Below, one piece after another: positions 1-8,259 of a stretch of DNA of 64,000 bases; positions within the stretch are counted from its first letter, which is position 1, and every line of letters starts with the position of its first letter. The translations under genes were made by a program, and so were the position numbers. Origin of the DNA: Tolypothrix sp. PCC 7712 (GTDB lineage Bacteria > Cyanobacteriota > Cyanobacteriia > Cyanobacteriales > Nostocaceae); the NCBI RefSeq assembly GCF_025860405.1, contig NZ_CP063785.1, positions 6,573,390 through 6,637,389 on the forward strand, read 5' to 3'. Under the pieces are notes generated by a model. That model was not told where the DNA came from. It searched no databases and worked only from the letters and a program-made list of their open reading frames with translations.

Positions 1-1
1 A

Positions 2-1180
2 GTTAGCGAGTTACTCACCCCAGAAGAAGCAGCCCACAAAGTATTGGTGATTGCAGGTAAGATTCCCCAAATGACAGTCTTGGGAATTGCTGGCCCTGGT
101 GATCCGTTGGCGAATCCAGAAAAAACTTTCCGCACCTTTGAGTTAATTGCAGATCAAGCACCAGATATTAAACTGTGCTTATCAACCAATGGTTTGATGT
201 TGACCGAATATGTCGATCGCATTAAACAACTCAATATAGATCACGTTACTATTACCCTTAACACTATTGACCCAGAAATCGGCGCACAGATTTATTCTTG
301 GGTTCACTACAAGCGTAAGCGTTATAAAGGTGTTGAGGGAGCAAGAATTCTGCTCGAAAAGCAGATGGAAGGACTGCAAGCCCTCAAAGAAGCCGATATC
401 TTGTGCAAAGTCAACTCGGTAATGATTCCGGGAATTAACGACCAGCACTTGGTAGAAGTGAATAAATTCATTCGTGAAAACGGCGCATTCCTGCACAACA
501 TCATGCCGTTGATTTCTGCGCCAGAACATGGCACACACTTCGGTTTAACTGGTCAGCGTGGCCCTACTGGCAAAGAACTCAAAGAAGTTCAAGACAGCTG
601 CGCCGGTAACATGAAGATGATGCGTCACTGTCGTCAATGCCGAGCCGATGCTGTAGGATTATTAGGAGAAGACCGCAGCCAAGAATTTACCAAAGATAAA
701 TTCCTAGAAATGGCTCCGGAATATAACCTAGAACAACGCCAAGAAGTTCACGAGGGTATTGAGAAATTTAAACAAGAAATTAAAGCAGCCAAAGAAAAGG
801 CGCTAGCTGGCAAAAATTTTGCTAACAAACCTAAAATCTTAGTTGCAGTTGCAACCAAAGGTAGTGGATTAGTTAACCAACACTTCGGTCATGCGAAGGA
901 ATTCCAGATTTACGAAGTGGATGGTAGTGAAGTACGCTTTATCAGTCATCGTAAAATTGACCACTATTGTCAAGGTGGATTTGGAGAAGAAGCCACTCTA
1001 GACTACATTATTAAAGCGATCGCAGATTGCAAAGCGGTTTTAGTCTCCAAAATTGGGAACTGTCCCAAAGAAGAATTGCACAAAGCTGGCATACAGACTG
1101 TTGAAGCTTACGACGTAATCGAGAAAGTTGCTTTGGAATATTACGAGCAATATGTCGAAGGGTTAGAGACTAGGGACTAG
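2..1180 (+). CDS. nifB: NifB, nitrogenase FeMo-cofactor biosynthesis protein (5' end outside window)
   Basis: NifB is the radical-SAM enzyme that builds NifB-co, the iron-sulfur core of the nitrogenase FeMo-cofactor. The frame is open from base 2, so the N-terminus with the CxxxCxxC cluster motif lies upstream of the window. Visible are the radical-SAM barrel (GIAGPGDPLANP, LCLSTNGL, VTITLNTID) and a later Cys-rich stretch (HCRQCRADAVG). From about base 830 a NifX/NifB-type C-terminal domain follows (ILVAVATKGSGLVNQHFGHA). It heads the nifB-fdxN-nifS-nifU set, and its last codons run into the 7-bp repeat tract that follows. The identification is clear; only the true start is unknown. Confidence 0.97.
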   Translation, partial: VSELLTPEEAAHKVLVIAGKIPQMTVLGIAGPGDPLANPEKTFRTFELIADQAPDIKLCLSTNGLMLTEYVDRIKQLNIDHVTITLNTIDPEIGAQIYSWVHYKRKRYKGVEGARILLEKQMEGLQALKEADILCKVNSVMIPGINDQHLVEVNKFIRENGAFLHNIMPLISAPEHGTHFGLTGQRGPTGKELKEVQDSCAGNMKMMRHCRQCRADAVGLLGEDRSQEFTKDKFLEMAPEYNLEQRQEVHEGIEKFKQEIKAAKEKALAGKNFANKPKILVAVATKGSGLVNQHFGHAKEFQIYEVDGSEVRFISHRKIDHYCQGGFGEEATLDYIIKAIADCKAVLVSKIGNCPKEELHKAGIQTVEAYDVIEKVALEYYEQYVEGLETRD

Positions 1181-1306
1181 GGACTGGGGACTAGGGACTA
1201 GGGATTAGGGATTAGGGACTGGGATGAGTTTACCCAATACCCAGTACCCAATACCCAATCACCAATACCCAGTACCCATTACCTAGTACCCAGTACCCAA
1301 TCCCCC
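1168..1306. repeat. short tandem repeat tract (GGGACTA / CCCAGTA type)
   Basis: A run of degenerate 7-base units (GGGACTA, GGGATTA) is followed after a short break by units of the complementary type (CCCAGTA, CCCAATA). The two halves are roughly inverted and could fold as a long imperfect hairpin. It fills nearly all of the nifB-fdxN gap and includes the nifB stop codon. Such tracts are typical of Nostoc and Anabaena intergenic DNA. Similar tracts occur here before nifU and near 62.8 kb. Confidence 0.85.
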
Positions 1307-1321
1307 ATAAGGAGAATAGTC

Positions 1322-1639
1322 ATGGCTTACAAAATTACTGGCCAATGTATTTCCTGTGATTTATGTCTGTCTGTATGCCCTACTGGTGCAATCAAAATAG
1401 TTGATGGTAATCGCTGGATAGACCCTGAACTTTGCACAAACTGCGTCGGTAGTATACATACAGTACCTCAATGTAAAGCTGGTTGTCCCACTTGTGATGG
1501 TTGCGTTAAACAACCCACAGATTATTGGGAAGGTTGGTTTGCCAACTACAACCGCGTTTTAGCCAAGTTAACTAATAAAGAAGATTATTGGGAACGTTGG
1601 TTTAACTGTTATTCTCAACAGTTTACACTATCAAATTAA
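1322..1639 (+). CDS. fdxN: FdxN ferredoxin, 5' segment interrupted by the fdxN element
   Basis: Bacterial-type 2[4Fe-4S] ferredoxin encoded in the nif cluster. The first Cys group is CISCDLCLSVCP and the second is CTNC followed by QCKAGCP. An AAGGAGA ribosome site precedes the ATG. As it stands the frame stops after 105 codons, but the last eight residues (SQQFTLSN) derive from element DNA. Real coding ends at the TATTC core, 1610-1614. Joining there to the second TATTC at 28571 adds SEKFSEQLQKRQPQVKYEG and a stop, giving 116 residues. The short form is therefore the vegetative-cell, element-containing version. Confidence 0.93.
   Translation: MAYKITGQCISCDLCLSVCPTGAIKIVDGNRWIDPELCTNCVGSIHTVPQCKAGCPTCDGCVKQPTDYWEGWFANYNRVLAKLTNKEDYWERWFNCYSQQFTLSN
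1610..1614 (+). other. left attachment core of the fdxN element (TATTC)
   Basis: TATTC at codons 97-98 of fdxN is repeated at 28571. Inside the element, 11 bases further on, CACTATCAAAT (1626-1636) is the exact reverse complement of ATTTGATAGTG at 28552-28562. These form a pair of inverted arms on the element side. Confidence 0.88.
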
Positions 1640-1878
1640 AAATATCTGTTGAGGACAGCTCATCGTAAAGGAAATGGCTGCTTAACAATAAATGAAAATT
1701 GTAACTATATACTTACAAGAAAATGAAGTTAACGCCAAAATGACGACTTGAATACTCATGCCGCTTATAAATTCTTGTATAACTAAACTGGTTAGCTGAT
1801 ACTCGCAGTACAAAAATATCTTGCTACATGACAACTGAAAGTGCAAATATAAGAACTAGGAATTTAAAAGAGGTAATT

Positions 1879-2163
1879 ATGGTTCCGCTGGAATGGGTTG
1901 TCATGCTGGCGTGGAACAAAGAGTGTGGCGAAACTCTAAAATTATTGCGCGGTAAAAGGTCTAGACGCGAAATTGCAGATGCTGTTTCTCAGCAAGGTGT
2001 TGAATGCTCACAAGAGTACATCAGAAAACTGGAAAACGGTGAAGCCGCCTCTGTTTCCACAAAAATTATCACTACAATTGCTAAAACTCTTGATGTTGAA
2101 TTGATTGAGATAATTTATGACTTGCGTGTTGAAGTCACAACAATAGTTTGTACTAAGAGTTGA
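1879..2163 (+). CDS. XRE-family helix-turn-helix regulator
   Basis: Small DNA-binding protein of 94 residues. A Cro/C1-type helix-turn-helix fills the middle: LKLLRGKRSRREIADAVSQQ is followed by a recognition region with CSQEYIRKLENG. I chose ATG 1879 because AGAGG lies a few bases upstream; an upstream in-frame ATG at 1828 has no ribosome site. It is the first gene inside the fdxN element, 265 bp from the left core, which makes it a candidate regulator of the element. The target is unknown. Confidence 0.75.
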   Translation: MVPLEWVVMLAWNKECGETLKLLRGKRSRREIADAVSQQGVECSQEYIRKLENGEAASVSTKIITTIAKTLDVELIEIIYDLRVEVTTIVCTKS

Positions 2164-2273
2164 TTTTTGTACTCTGAGTTGTTATTTTAAATAATGTCAA
2201 AGTGAAAGGCGATCGCTCAGAGCCTGGAAAACTTGTGCGATCGCCTTTTAATCCTTTAACAGGAAATACCATT

Positions 2274-2945
2274 ATGACTCAAACCATCTATAGCTATCAA
2301 CAGCTGCAACACAAATCCATAGCTCGACTCAAGCAAATCTACAACGAGATGATCTGCAAAGTTGAGGTACTTGACAAGCGATGCAAGGATGCTTGGATTA
2401 ATGCGATCGCTGAGTATCAAGCTAGCAGGGTTCAGACAGTGGTTGACACTACCCTTGACGAACAACCCACAGATGAAGCTATTGCTCCGCAACTGATAAC
2501 AGTAGCAATCAACTTCTACCACCATGAAGTCTACGTAGGTAAAAAACTCATAGCTTACATGATCGTAGATCATGACGAATTTGCTATGCAACCTTGGTTG
2601 GTTCTGGTTAATGGCAAGGAGATTTTCCGCGCCACAACATCTGCCAAATGCCTACGCTACATTCAATGGCATTACCAAGATGGCACACTCAACCCCTTCG
2701 ACCAAGTTGAACTGGCTGAAGTCCCAGAAGTCCCGACAATTATGAAAATTTCTTTTTACGAGCAAGAAGCATTTGTTGGTGACCAACTGATAGCTAGGAT
2801 TACCTACGACTATGGAAATTATGAAAATCTATACTGGCGGGTGATAATTAACGCTAAAGAGATTTTTCGAGACATTAGCCCAGCCAGATGTCACAGTTAC
2901 ATTAAACAAATGTACCAGCAAGGTAAAATCCCATTACAAGAGTAG
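2274..2945 (+). CDS. hypothetical protein with SAP-like N-terminus and two internal repeats
   Basis: About 223 residues. The N-terminal 45 residues (SIARLKQIYNEM, then DKRCKDAWINAIAEYQ) resemble a SAP-type helix-turn-helix, but I cannot confirm this. Two copies of a domain of about 70 residues follow, each with a pattern like FYxxExxVGxxLIA, a Trp-V-(I/V)-(I/V)-N core, K-E-I-F-R, and a final YIxxxYQxG. ATG 2274 follows ACAGGA and is preferred over an upstream in-frame start lying in a HIP1-rich stretch. Function unknown. Confidence 0.6.
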   Translation: MTQTIYSYQQLQHKSIARLKQIYNEMICKVEVLDKRCKDAWINAIAEYQASRVQTVVDTTLDEQPTDEAIAPQLITVAINFYHHEVYVGKKLIAYMIVDHDEFAMQPWLVLVNGKEIFRATTSAKCLRYIQWHYQDGTLNPFDQVELAEVPEVPTIMKISFYEQEAFVGDQLIARITYDYGNYENLYWRVIINAKEIFRDISPARCHSYIKQMYQQGKIPLQE

Positions 2946-3193
2946 TTAGGCTTAGAAAAACATTTGCTATCAAATAGCAACTTTTCGCCTACGACTGATA
3001 CATCTCTGCAATACTCGAACTCTTACCTCTAGAGAATAGCGATCGCTTCTTTCAGATGAGGCGCAAGTTCAGTAATTGGTAACAGTCTAAAACTAACTGT
3101 GAGCAGTAATATAAATTGCTGCTCACTCCTACATGCATTTTTTCAAAAGTGATATTGCGTCAACGAAGTTTCACGTTGGCAAGGAGGTAAAAG

Positions 3194-4177
3194 ATGAGTG
3201 CTATTGTCTCATCGAACAAAACATCTGTGCTGGTGATATTGCGGCGAGAGTATCTCGACATTACTGGTAACTTTTGTGCTGCCAAGTTGATTGAGTATTT
3301 TAGGCATTGGACAAAGTGGAAGCTGAAAAATCATCGCACTCCTTGGGTATATCAACCACTCAAGAAAATCTATGCTGACCTCATGGGTGAACATAGCTTG
3401 CACGTTATTCGGAGTGCGATCGCTCTATTGCAGGAGATGGGTATTATCGAAAAGCAGAAAAATCCTGGCAATGGTCAAGATAAGACTTGGCAGTATAAAT
3501 TACACAATGATGTACTTAATCAGCTATTGGAACATGGCAAGGGCAAAACTGAACCTTCTAAATTCACTGTAGAATCACATCTGAGATCAGATCCTGAAAC
3601 TTCTAAACCACAACAACATGCTGTTGAGGAAAAAAAGCATGAAAACGTGCAAGAAGAGGTTCTATCACCCCAAACCGATATTTGTGATTACGCTCAGGAA
3701 TCAATTCACCAAACTCCACAACCAGAGCAAACCCAGATTACTCACTTGGCTGATGAATCAGAACAAGATGACGCAACTGACGAGATAGATCCTGATGTTC
3801 GCGTAGCGTCTCGTAGAGAAGACATATTTTCCGCGCCAGAAGTTGTTAGCGAAGCGGTAGCGAGTCCTCGAGCGTCAGTCGATTCAAGTATGGATAAGCC
3901 CAGTAAGAGCGAGATTGCAGAGATATGCACTGAGTTGCGGCGACTGCGGATTAACCCTGAACCTTGTTTGGGGGTGGTGAAGAAATATTGGGTGAATGTG
4001 CAAGGTGCGATCGCTCGTGTAAGGAGTCATTGCTGTATAAGGCAAATGGACAACGGTGTAAAATACCTGAGATATGACTCCAATCGCTACGTAATACCAA
4101 AACAAACTCCACACACTCAATGGCGGTACAATCCACTGCAAGAAAAAGAAAATGCCAAAAGGAGTCGCCCCATATAA
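3194..4177 (+). CDS. winged-helix replication/regulator-like protein, 3' end probably lost
   Basis: A strong AAGGAGG precedes ATG 3194. The first 115 residues look like a winged helix (LIEYFRHWTKWK, HVIRSAIALLQEMGIIEKQK, TWQYKL), the type seen in cyanobacterial replication-initiator or regulator-like proteins. A polar linker follows and then a short conserved stretch (RLRINPEPCLGVVKKYWVNVQGAIARV). After about base 4018 the reading is antisense to a clear transporter gene, so the last 50 residues are probably not native. Part of the linker, near 3796-3880, is encoded by an inserted Nostoc palindromic repeat. Function unproven. Confidence 0.6.
   Translation: MSAIVSSNKTSVLVILRREYLDITGNFCAAKLIEYFRHWTKWKLKNHRTPWVYQPLKKIYADLMGEHSLHVIRSAIALLQEMGIIEKQKNPGNGQDKTWQYKLHNDVLNQLLEHGKGKTEPSKFTVESHLRSDPETSKPQQHAVEEKKHENVQEEVLSPQTDICDYAQESIHQTPQPEQTQITHLADESEQDDATDEIDPDVRVASRREDIFSAPEVVSEAVASPRASVDSSMDKPSKSEIAEICTELRRLRINPEPCLGVVKKYWVNVQGAIARVRSHCCIRQMDNGVKYLRYDSNRYVIPKQTPHTQWRYNPLQEKENAKRSRPI
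3796..3880. repeat. Nostoc palindromic repeats inserted in frame within a gene
   Basis: GCGTAGCGTCTCGTAGAGAA and a following GCGAAGCGGTAGCGAGTC-type unit match the repeat family seen in intergenic DNA at 5.1, 6.0, 24.9 and 57.7 kb. Here they stay in frame and encode a DVRVASRRE ... SEAVASPRAS linker. Confidence 0.7.
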
Positions 4178-4456
4178 TAGCCAAGGTAGACGACGACCCC
4201 AACGACGAGATTTTGTTTTATCAGTCAAAAAACCGACAAACGGATCGTTCATTGCTTCCCCAATTTTGCCAATCATCAAAATGCTACCTGCTAAACCCGC
4301 CGGAATACCAGCAACATTCGTCAAGAAGACTAATAGGAAAAATATGGAAATATTTGCCGTAATCGCTGGGCCTAATTCGCCTGCACCATAAGCCAGTTTA
4401 GTTTTAAATGGCAGTTTTTCACTTTGAATAGAGCTATTAGCGGCAGAATCATTCAT
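4018..4456 (-). pseudogene. GPH/MelB-type sugar transporter, 5' fragment
   Basis: The minus strand reads as the N-terminus of a glycoside-pentoside-hexuronide:cation symporter: LAYGAGELGPAI, GEAMNDPFVGFLTDKTKSRR, GRRLPWLL and VVHLPYTAMTP, with several hydrophobic segments. Family proteins are about 450 residues, but recognisable sequence ends after about 146. Downstream, in its own direction, the frame becomes the antisense of the winged-helix gene. This is a truncated relic joined tail to tail with that gene at about 4018. No function is expected. Confidence 0.75.
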
Positions 4457-4489
4457 AATATTTTGCGTTCATCAGAATTCTCCAAGAAA

Positions 4490-4510
4490 CCCTGCCTTTC
4501 GAGGGCAGGG
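4490..4510. other. 7-bp stem hairpin (CCCTGCC / GGCAGGG)
   Basis: CCCTGCC, loop TTTCGAG, then GGCAGGG. It lies between the transporter relic and the toxin relic. It could be a terminator or the end of a lost IS200/IS605-like element; nothing else supports either reading. Confidence 0.45.
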
Positions 4511-4599
4511 AGGTATAGGAGCGTTGATTTCGGGGGTGAAGTCAGCGAAGAATTGGACTTTAGCTGCGATCGCAGTTTACCCCGCGATGACTTCACGCT

Positions 4600-5042
4600 A
4601 TGATTTTTCTCCTTGATACCTGCTGATTTCTGAACTTGTTGCCAAACACCCAAATCAAAAAGTTGTAGATTGGCTAGATGTCCAAGTGCCAGACACTCTT
4701 TACATCAGCATTATTACAATTGGCGAAATTGCTAAAGGCATCAGTAAAATTACCGCGTCTAAGGGAAAAGAATCGTTAATGAAATGGCTAAATGAAACTC
4801 TACCGAGTCGTTTTAAAGATAGAATCTTAGGGATAGATTTTTCAACAATATTATTGTGGGTAAACTTAGTAGGACAATTAGAACAGAACGAGCGACCTCT
4901 ACCTGCTATAGATTCTCTGATTGCAGCGATGCCTTCAGCGAGCGCAGCTATCGCAATTCATAACTCTCTATAACTTGTCACTCGCAATGAAAAAGACTTT
5001 GCCGAGACGGGTGTTGTAATTATTAATCCTTGGTCTTTTTAA
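4600..5042 (+). pseudogene. VapC-type PIN-domain toxin, broken
   Basis: The start MIFLLDTC is the PIN-domain beginning with its first acidic residue. Then TGA appears because one base is missing after codon 8. The next frame continues ISELVAKHPNQKVVDWLDV, TLYISIITIGEIAKGI, and AIDSLIAA with the later acidic residue. A Nostoc repeat (SASAAIA) is inserted before IHNSL, and an in-frame TAA precedes LVTRNEKDF and VVIINPW. So there is a frameshift, a repeat insertion and a nonsense codon. A possible antitoxin tail (RDDFTL, stop overlapping ATGA at 4600) lies just upstream. The toxin is not functional as read. Confidence 0.8.
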
Positions 5043-5054
5043 GCGATCGCTTTT

Positions 5055-5195
5055 GTCTGGGTAGAAGAGCGTAGGCGTAGCCCGTCGTAGACATCGCTTG
5101 ATGGAAAAGTAGTGCGATAGCCGTACCCCTACGGGGAAGCAAGCTACGCGTAGCGTCTCCTTTAGGAGAAGGCTTAAGCTTCGCTTATCGCTCTT
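5055..5195. repeat. cluster of Nostoc intergenic palindromic repeats
   Basis: Contains GCGTAGGCGTAGCCCGTCG and CTACGCGTAGCGTCTCC units plus ACCCCTACGGGGAAGC. The same units recur in inverse orientation at 6018-6055 and 24836-24915. Many short open frames here are artefacts of the repeat. Confidence 0.8.
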
Positions 5196-5244
5196 TGGTA
5201 ATATGGCTTTGATAAAAGATAAGCGATCACTTGATAGATAAGTT

Positions 5245-5574
5245 TCAACTAGCAGCAAACTCAGTAAATTTCCGTTTGTATGGGGCTTTAAAAGCCAAAA
5301 CTATATCTTGTTTAGGAACTCCAGCTTCTACTAATTCATTAGCGACTCCGATTTCCGTTCCATCGCGTTCGATCCAAATTTTGCCATCTTTAATTTCTAC
5401 ATAAATAATACAACCAAATATTCGCGTTAGCTCTTGCCAACCAATATTAATAACTTGATAGCGATCGCGCTCAGTATCAAATAATAATTTGACTTCTGTC
5501 TGACTATTTGAGCGGTTTTTGGCATGACTTTCCAAAATTTTTTGGACTATTTCTTGATAATTTAGTCTCTCCAT
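5245..5574 (-). CDS. xisI: XisI, fdxN-element excision controlling factor
   Basis: XisI-family protein of 109 residues. The pattern LNYQEIVQKILESHAK, then LLFDTERDRYQVINIGWQ, IWIERDGTEIGVANELVEAG and PKQDIVLAFK is the family's signature throughout. It follows xisH with a 13-bp overlap, so the two are probably translated together. In Anabaena, xisH and xisI are required for fdxN-element excision; their molecular role is unclear, and related pairs occur widely as toxin-antitoxin-like modules. Here the pair lies about 21 kb from xisF on the linear map, though about 5.6 kb away across the closed junction of the excised circle. Confidence 0.9.
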   Translation of the reverse strand: MERLNYQEIVQKILESHAKNRSNSQTEVKLLFDTERDRYQVINIGWQELTRIFGCIIYVEIKDGKIWIERDGTEIGVANELVEAGVPKQDIVLAFKAPYKRKFTEFAAS

Positions 5575-5978
5575 ATAACAATCTCCTCTTGCTCTGGATT
5601 AAAAATTAGTAATTTTAGCTGATATTCACCAATAATTCTTTGAATAAACTTCCGGCTAAAAAACTCGTTATAAACATCTACTGGAATAGCTAAATACAAA
5701 ATCCGTTCAGGTTCTGTCAACCTCAATGCTGAACGGTAGTTGAGACATTGACCAAGAGCTAGGTGAAATTCAGTTACGTCTGAAGCTCCTAAAAAGGATT
5801 TTATCTCTACTGCTATTTTTTTACCAGTTTTTTCAGCAGCTAAAATTCTCTCTGCTGTTAAGTCTATGTAAAAATCAATATCCTCAACTTGAATAAATAG
5901 ATGCTCATCAGTAACTGTCCATTTATCTTTTTCGAGGGCTGTTTTAACTGTATTATGAAATATATCTTTAGCTGGCAT
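5562..5978 (-). CDS. xisH: XisH, fdxN-element excision controlling factor
   Basis: XisH-family protein of 138 residues starting MPAKDIFHNTVKTALEKD. The core reads IDFYIDLTAERILAAEK and then IAVEIKSFLG, with the spaced acidic and E-x-K residues of a restriction-endonuclease-like (PD-(D/E)XK) fold. The end, EIVIWRD, is also typical. It is first in the xisH-xisI pair and overlaps xisI by 13 bp. It acts with XisF and XisI in fdxN-element excision in Anabaena; nuclease activity is inferred from fold only. Confidence 0.9.
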   Translation of the reverse strand: MPAKDIFHNTVKTALEKDKWTVTDEHLFIQVEDIDFYIDLTAERILAAEKTGKKIAVEIKSFLGASDVTEFHLALGQCLNYRSALRLTEPERILYLAIPVDVYNEFFSRKFIQRIIGEYQLKLLIFNPEQEEIVIWRD

Positions 5979-6017
5979 ACATCAATTAAATCTATTTTAC
6001 CAATACTCATACCATAA

Positions 6018-6055
6018 AGCGATGTCTACGACGGGCTACGCCTACGCTCTTCTCC
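6018..6055. repeat. Nostoc palindromic repeat, inverse of the 5.06-kb copy
   Basis: GATGTCTACGACGGGCTACG followed by CCTACGCTCTTCT is the reverse complement of bases near 5061-5097. The xisI-xisH pair is thus bracketed by inverted copies of one repeat. Confidence 0.7.
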
Positions 6056-6183
6056 CCACAAAAAAGCGATCGCCTACGGCATCGTGGGCATTTCACTGAC
6101 AATTGAAAAGGTGTGTTAGCCAAAGCGTAACGCACCCCAGAAGAGCAAGCGATCGCTTTGATCTAGATTAAAAACTAGTAATT

Positions 6184-8259
6184 TTAAGGGTTGTATTGTA
6201 CAGAGAAATACAGAGCATTTTCTAGCCCTGTACCATACGGTGAATTTACTGAGATTAAAGGAATTCCCCAGTCAAGACGAGCAGTAACACGATCCTGTTG
6301 CCACTGTAAACCCAGACCGACAGAAGCCATAGTATTGGGGCTGGGATTGGTTTGACCAGAATTATTCCAACCTGTGCCAAAATCAACAAAGGGAATCACC
6401 TGGATCAGTCCCTTTCCCCGGAAAACTGCCATCACAGGGAGTTGAACTTCAGTTGAAGCGAAAATTCCATTGTCGGTGAGCAGAGAATCTTGGAGGTAAC
6501 CGCCTTTTCCGCCCAAGATGAACTGTTCCGAAGGTACTAAGGTCTGGTACGCTAGTTGAGCATTGGCACGCACCAATAGCAATGTATCCTTAGCTAAAAT
6601 CCGTGTCCATTGCGCTTGACCTTGCCAGGAAACAAATGTGGCTGGTACTGAATTCCCCAGAGCTAGCGGTTCGTTGCTTGTGGAACTCAAGGAATTAAAT
6701 CCAAAGCTGAATTGAGAACGCAGTTCAATGCTATCTTGTGCATTATGTTTTTTAAATTCCTGAAAAAACCGCAGTGCAAAGGTGCGTGTCATCCCACTAT
6801 CGTTAGACAATGAAGACAGGGATAAAGGAAGCAGAGATGAAATCGTCGGGCTTTCCCCTAAAAAAGCAGTTAGACCAAGGGCTAATTCTTCATAACTTGG
6901 TGGCTGTTCTCCATTACCAAGAGTTTCCTCTGCGATTCTGCGGATAATTGGCTGACGCAGCGTTAATTCGTAAGTGCGTAAGGTTGATTCTTGATTGGAA
7001 CTATTCCCAGGTACTTGTAAGCTATCTAAGGGAGAATTGATGGAAGATGCAGCCAAAGTCTCTTCGTTAATGCTTTGTACCGAGGAAGGAACGAAGCCAT
7101 TCAGCGCAGATATCCCCTCAGCCTGACTTTGGTTGTAGGTAAAACTGAGAGTTCCGTTGCGAGCGTTTAGGGGGAAGGTGTAGTTGACATTCCAGTTATG
7201 TGTTCCTTCTGTACCAGAATATCCCAGGCTGAGACTATCTCCTATCCCCAGCAAGTTAGCTTCTGTGAGAACAATTTGTTGTTGAGAGATTCCCAAATGG
7301 GAAAAACCACTAATATCATTGCTAAGTGAGACGCTGAAAGATTTTGCTTGTTTGACCTCCACTTCTAGAATACTTTTACCTGGACTTGACCCCGATAATA
7401 GACGAAAGTTTGCAGATTCAATTAGCGGGTCTTGTTGCAGCAGTTGCAAAGCTGCCTGTAATTTGTTAACGTTCAGGGGTTTTGATGCAGCAAGTGCTAA
7501 CCTGGAACGCACGTAGTTAGGATTGAGGCGCACTCTTGAGCCTTCTGTATATTCCTGATTAGCAGGGGATGATTTTACGTCAATCCTCTCTAACTCCCCT
7601 TCAATGACACGAATAATCGCTGCTGTTTTTTCTTGCTGTTTGGTTTGAGAGGAGAGACAAACCACCGCACTAGACGTACTGTAGCCACGGGCTGCATACT
7701 GTTTGGTGATTTCCGCAGCAACTTGCATCAGTTGTTCCGGGGAGAGGACTTTGTTGAGGTAGCCTTTAGTGAAGCTTTTGAGTTCTGCTGGTGTAAACAC
7801 CGGATGATTGATAACAAAAAAGAACTCTTCCACAGTGAAAGCGTCTAGAGTAGTTCCCGACTCTGGTGCAGAAGTTGTCTTGGAACACACAGTTGCTTTT
7901 GGTGTGTTTTGGGGTGATGGAGATTGCTCTGGAGTTGGGAAGGGAAGGGAATTATTGAAAGTCGGTTGTTTTTCAGTCTTCTTTGCGTCGAGTTGGTCAG
8001 ATATCGCACTGTTGGGGCTGAAGGCTGAAGTGGGAACTACTTCTTCTAAAGTAGGGGTTGGGAGTAGAGATGGTTGGGGTACCTGTGGAAGATGAGTGAG
8101 GGGTTTGGGGGCGGTTATCGGCTCCAGTTGAGGTACTGGTAATAAGTTAGGGGTGTTCGCCAGTGCGGATTCAATAATGAGGCTGTTAGTTAATATAATT
8201 GGACACAACTGGAGCAAACACCGGAAACGGTTATGCCAATGAAAATTCTTAATATGCAT
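6184..8259 (-). CDS. TpsB/ShlB/FhaC-type outer-membrane secretion protein
   Basis: Outer-membrane channel of two-partner secretion, or a related POTRA-barrel protein, 691 residues. The N-terminus has basic residues and a hydrophobic segment ending near ALA (signal peptide), then a Pro-rich linker to about residue 130. A POTRA-2-like domain follows (VFTPAELKSFTKGYL, GYSTSSAVV, IRVIEGELERIDV) and a second POTRA-like part (LLQQDPLIESANFRL). From about residue 300 there are alternating beta strands (LSLGYSGTEGTHNWNVNY, FVDFGTGWN) to the end. No large TpsA partner lies nearby, so the substrate is not in this window. Confidence 0.85.
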   Translation of the reverse strand: MHIKNFHWHNRFRCLLQLCPIILTNSLIIESALANTPNLLPVPQLEPITAPKPLTHLPQVPQPSLLPTPTLEEVVPTSAFSPNSAISDQLDAKKTEKQPTFNNSLPFPTPEQSPSPQNTPKATVCSKTTSAPESGTTLDAFTVEEFFFVINHPVFTPAELKSFTKGYLNKVLSPEQLMQVAAEITKQYAARGYSTSSAVVCLSSQTKQQEKTAAIIRVIEGELERIDVKSSPANQEYTEGSRVRLNPNYVRSRLALAASKPLNVNKLQAALQLLQQDPLIESANFRLLSGSSPGKSILEVEVKQAKSFSVSLSNDISGFSHLGISQQQIVLTEANLLGIGDSLSLGYSGTEGTHNWNVNYTFPLNARNGTLSFTYNQSQAEGISALNGFVPSSVQSINEETLAASSINSPLDSLQVPGNSSNQESTLRTYELTLRQPIIRRIAEETLGNGEQPPSYEELALGLTAFLGESPTISSLLPLSLSSLSNDSGMTRTFALRFFQEFKKHNAQDSIELRSQFSFGFNSLSSTSNEPLALGNSVPATFVSWQGQAQWTRILAKDTLLLVRANAQLAYQTLVPSEQFILGGKGGYLQDSLLTDNGIFASTEVQLPVMAVFRGKGLIQVIPFVDFGTGWNNSGQTNPSPNTMASVGLGLQWQQDRVTARLDWGIPLISVNSPYGTGLENALYFSVQYNP

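Noticed and set aside
1322..1639. FdxN as a complete 105-residue ferredoxin
   Set aside because: The last eight codons are element DNA; joining at TATTC gives a longer, better-formed end.
4490..4510. IS200/IS605 end
   Set aside because: A hairpin alone, with no TnpA or TnpB remnants nearby.
4968..5258. Minus-strand frame of 96 codons
   Set aside because: It lies in the palindromic repeat cluster and antisense to the VapC relic.
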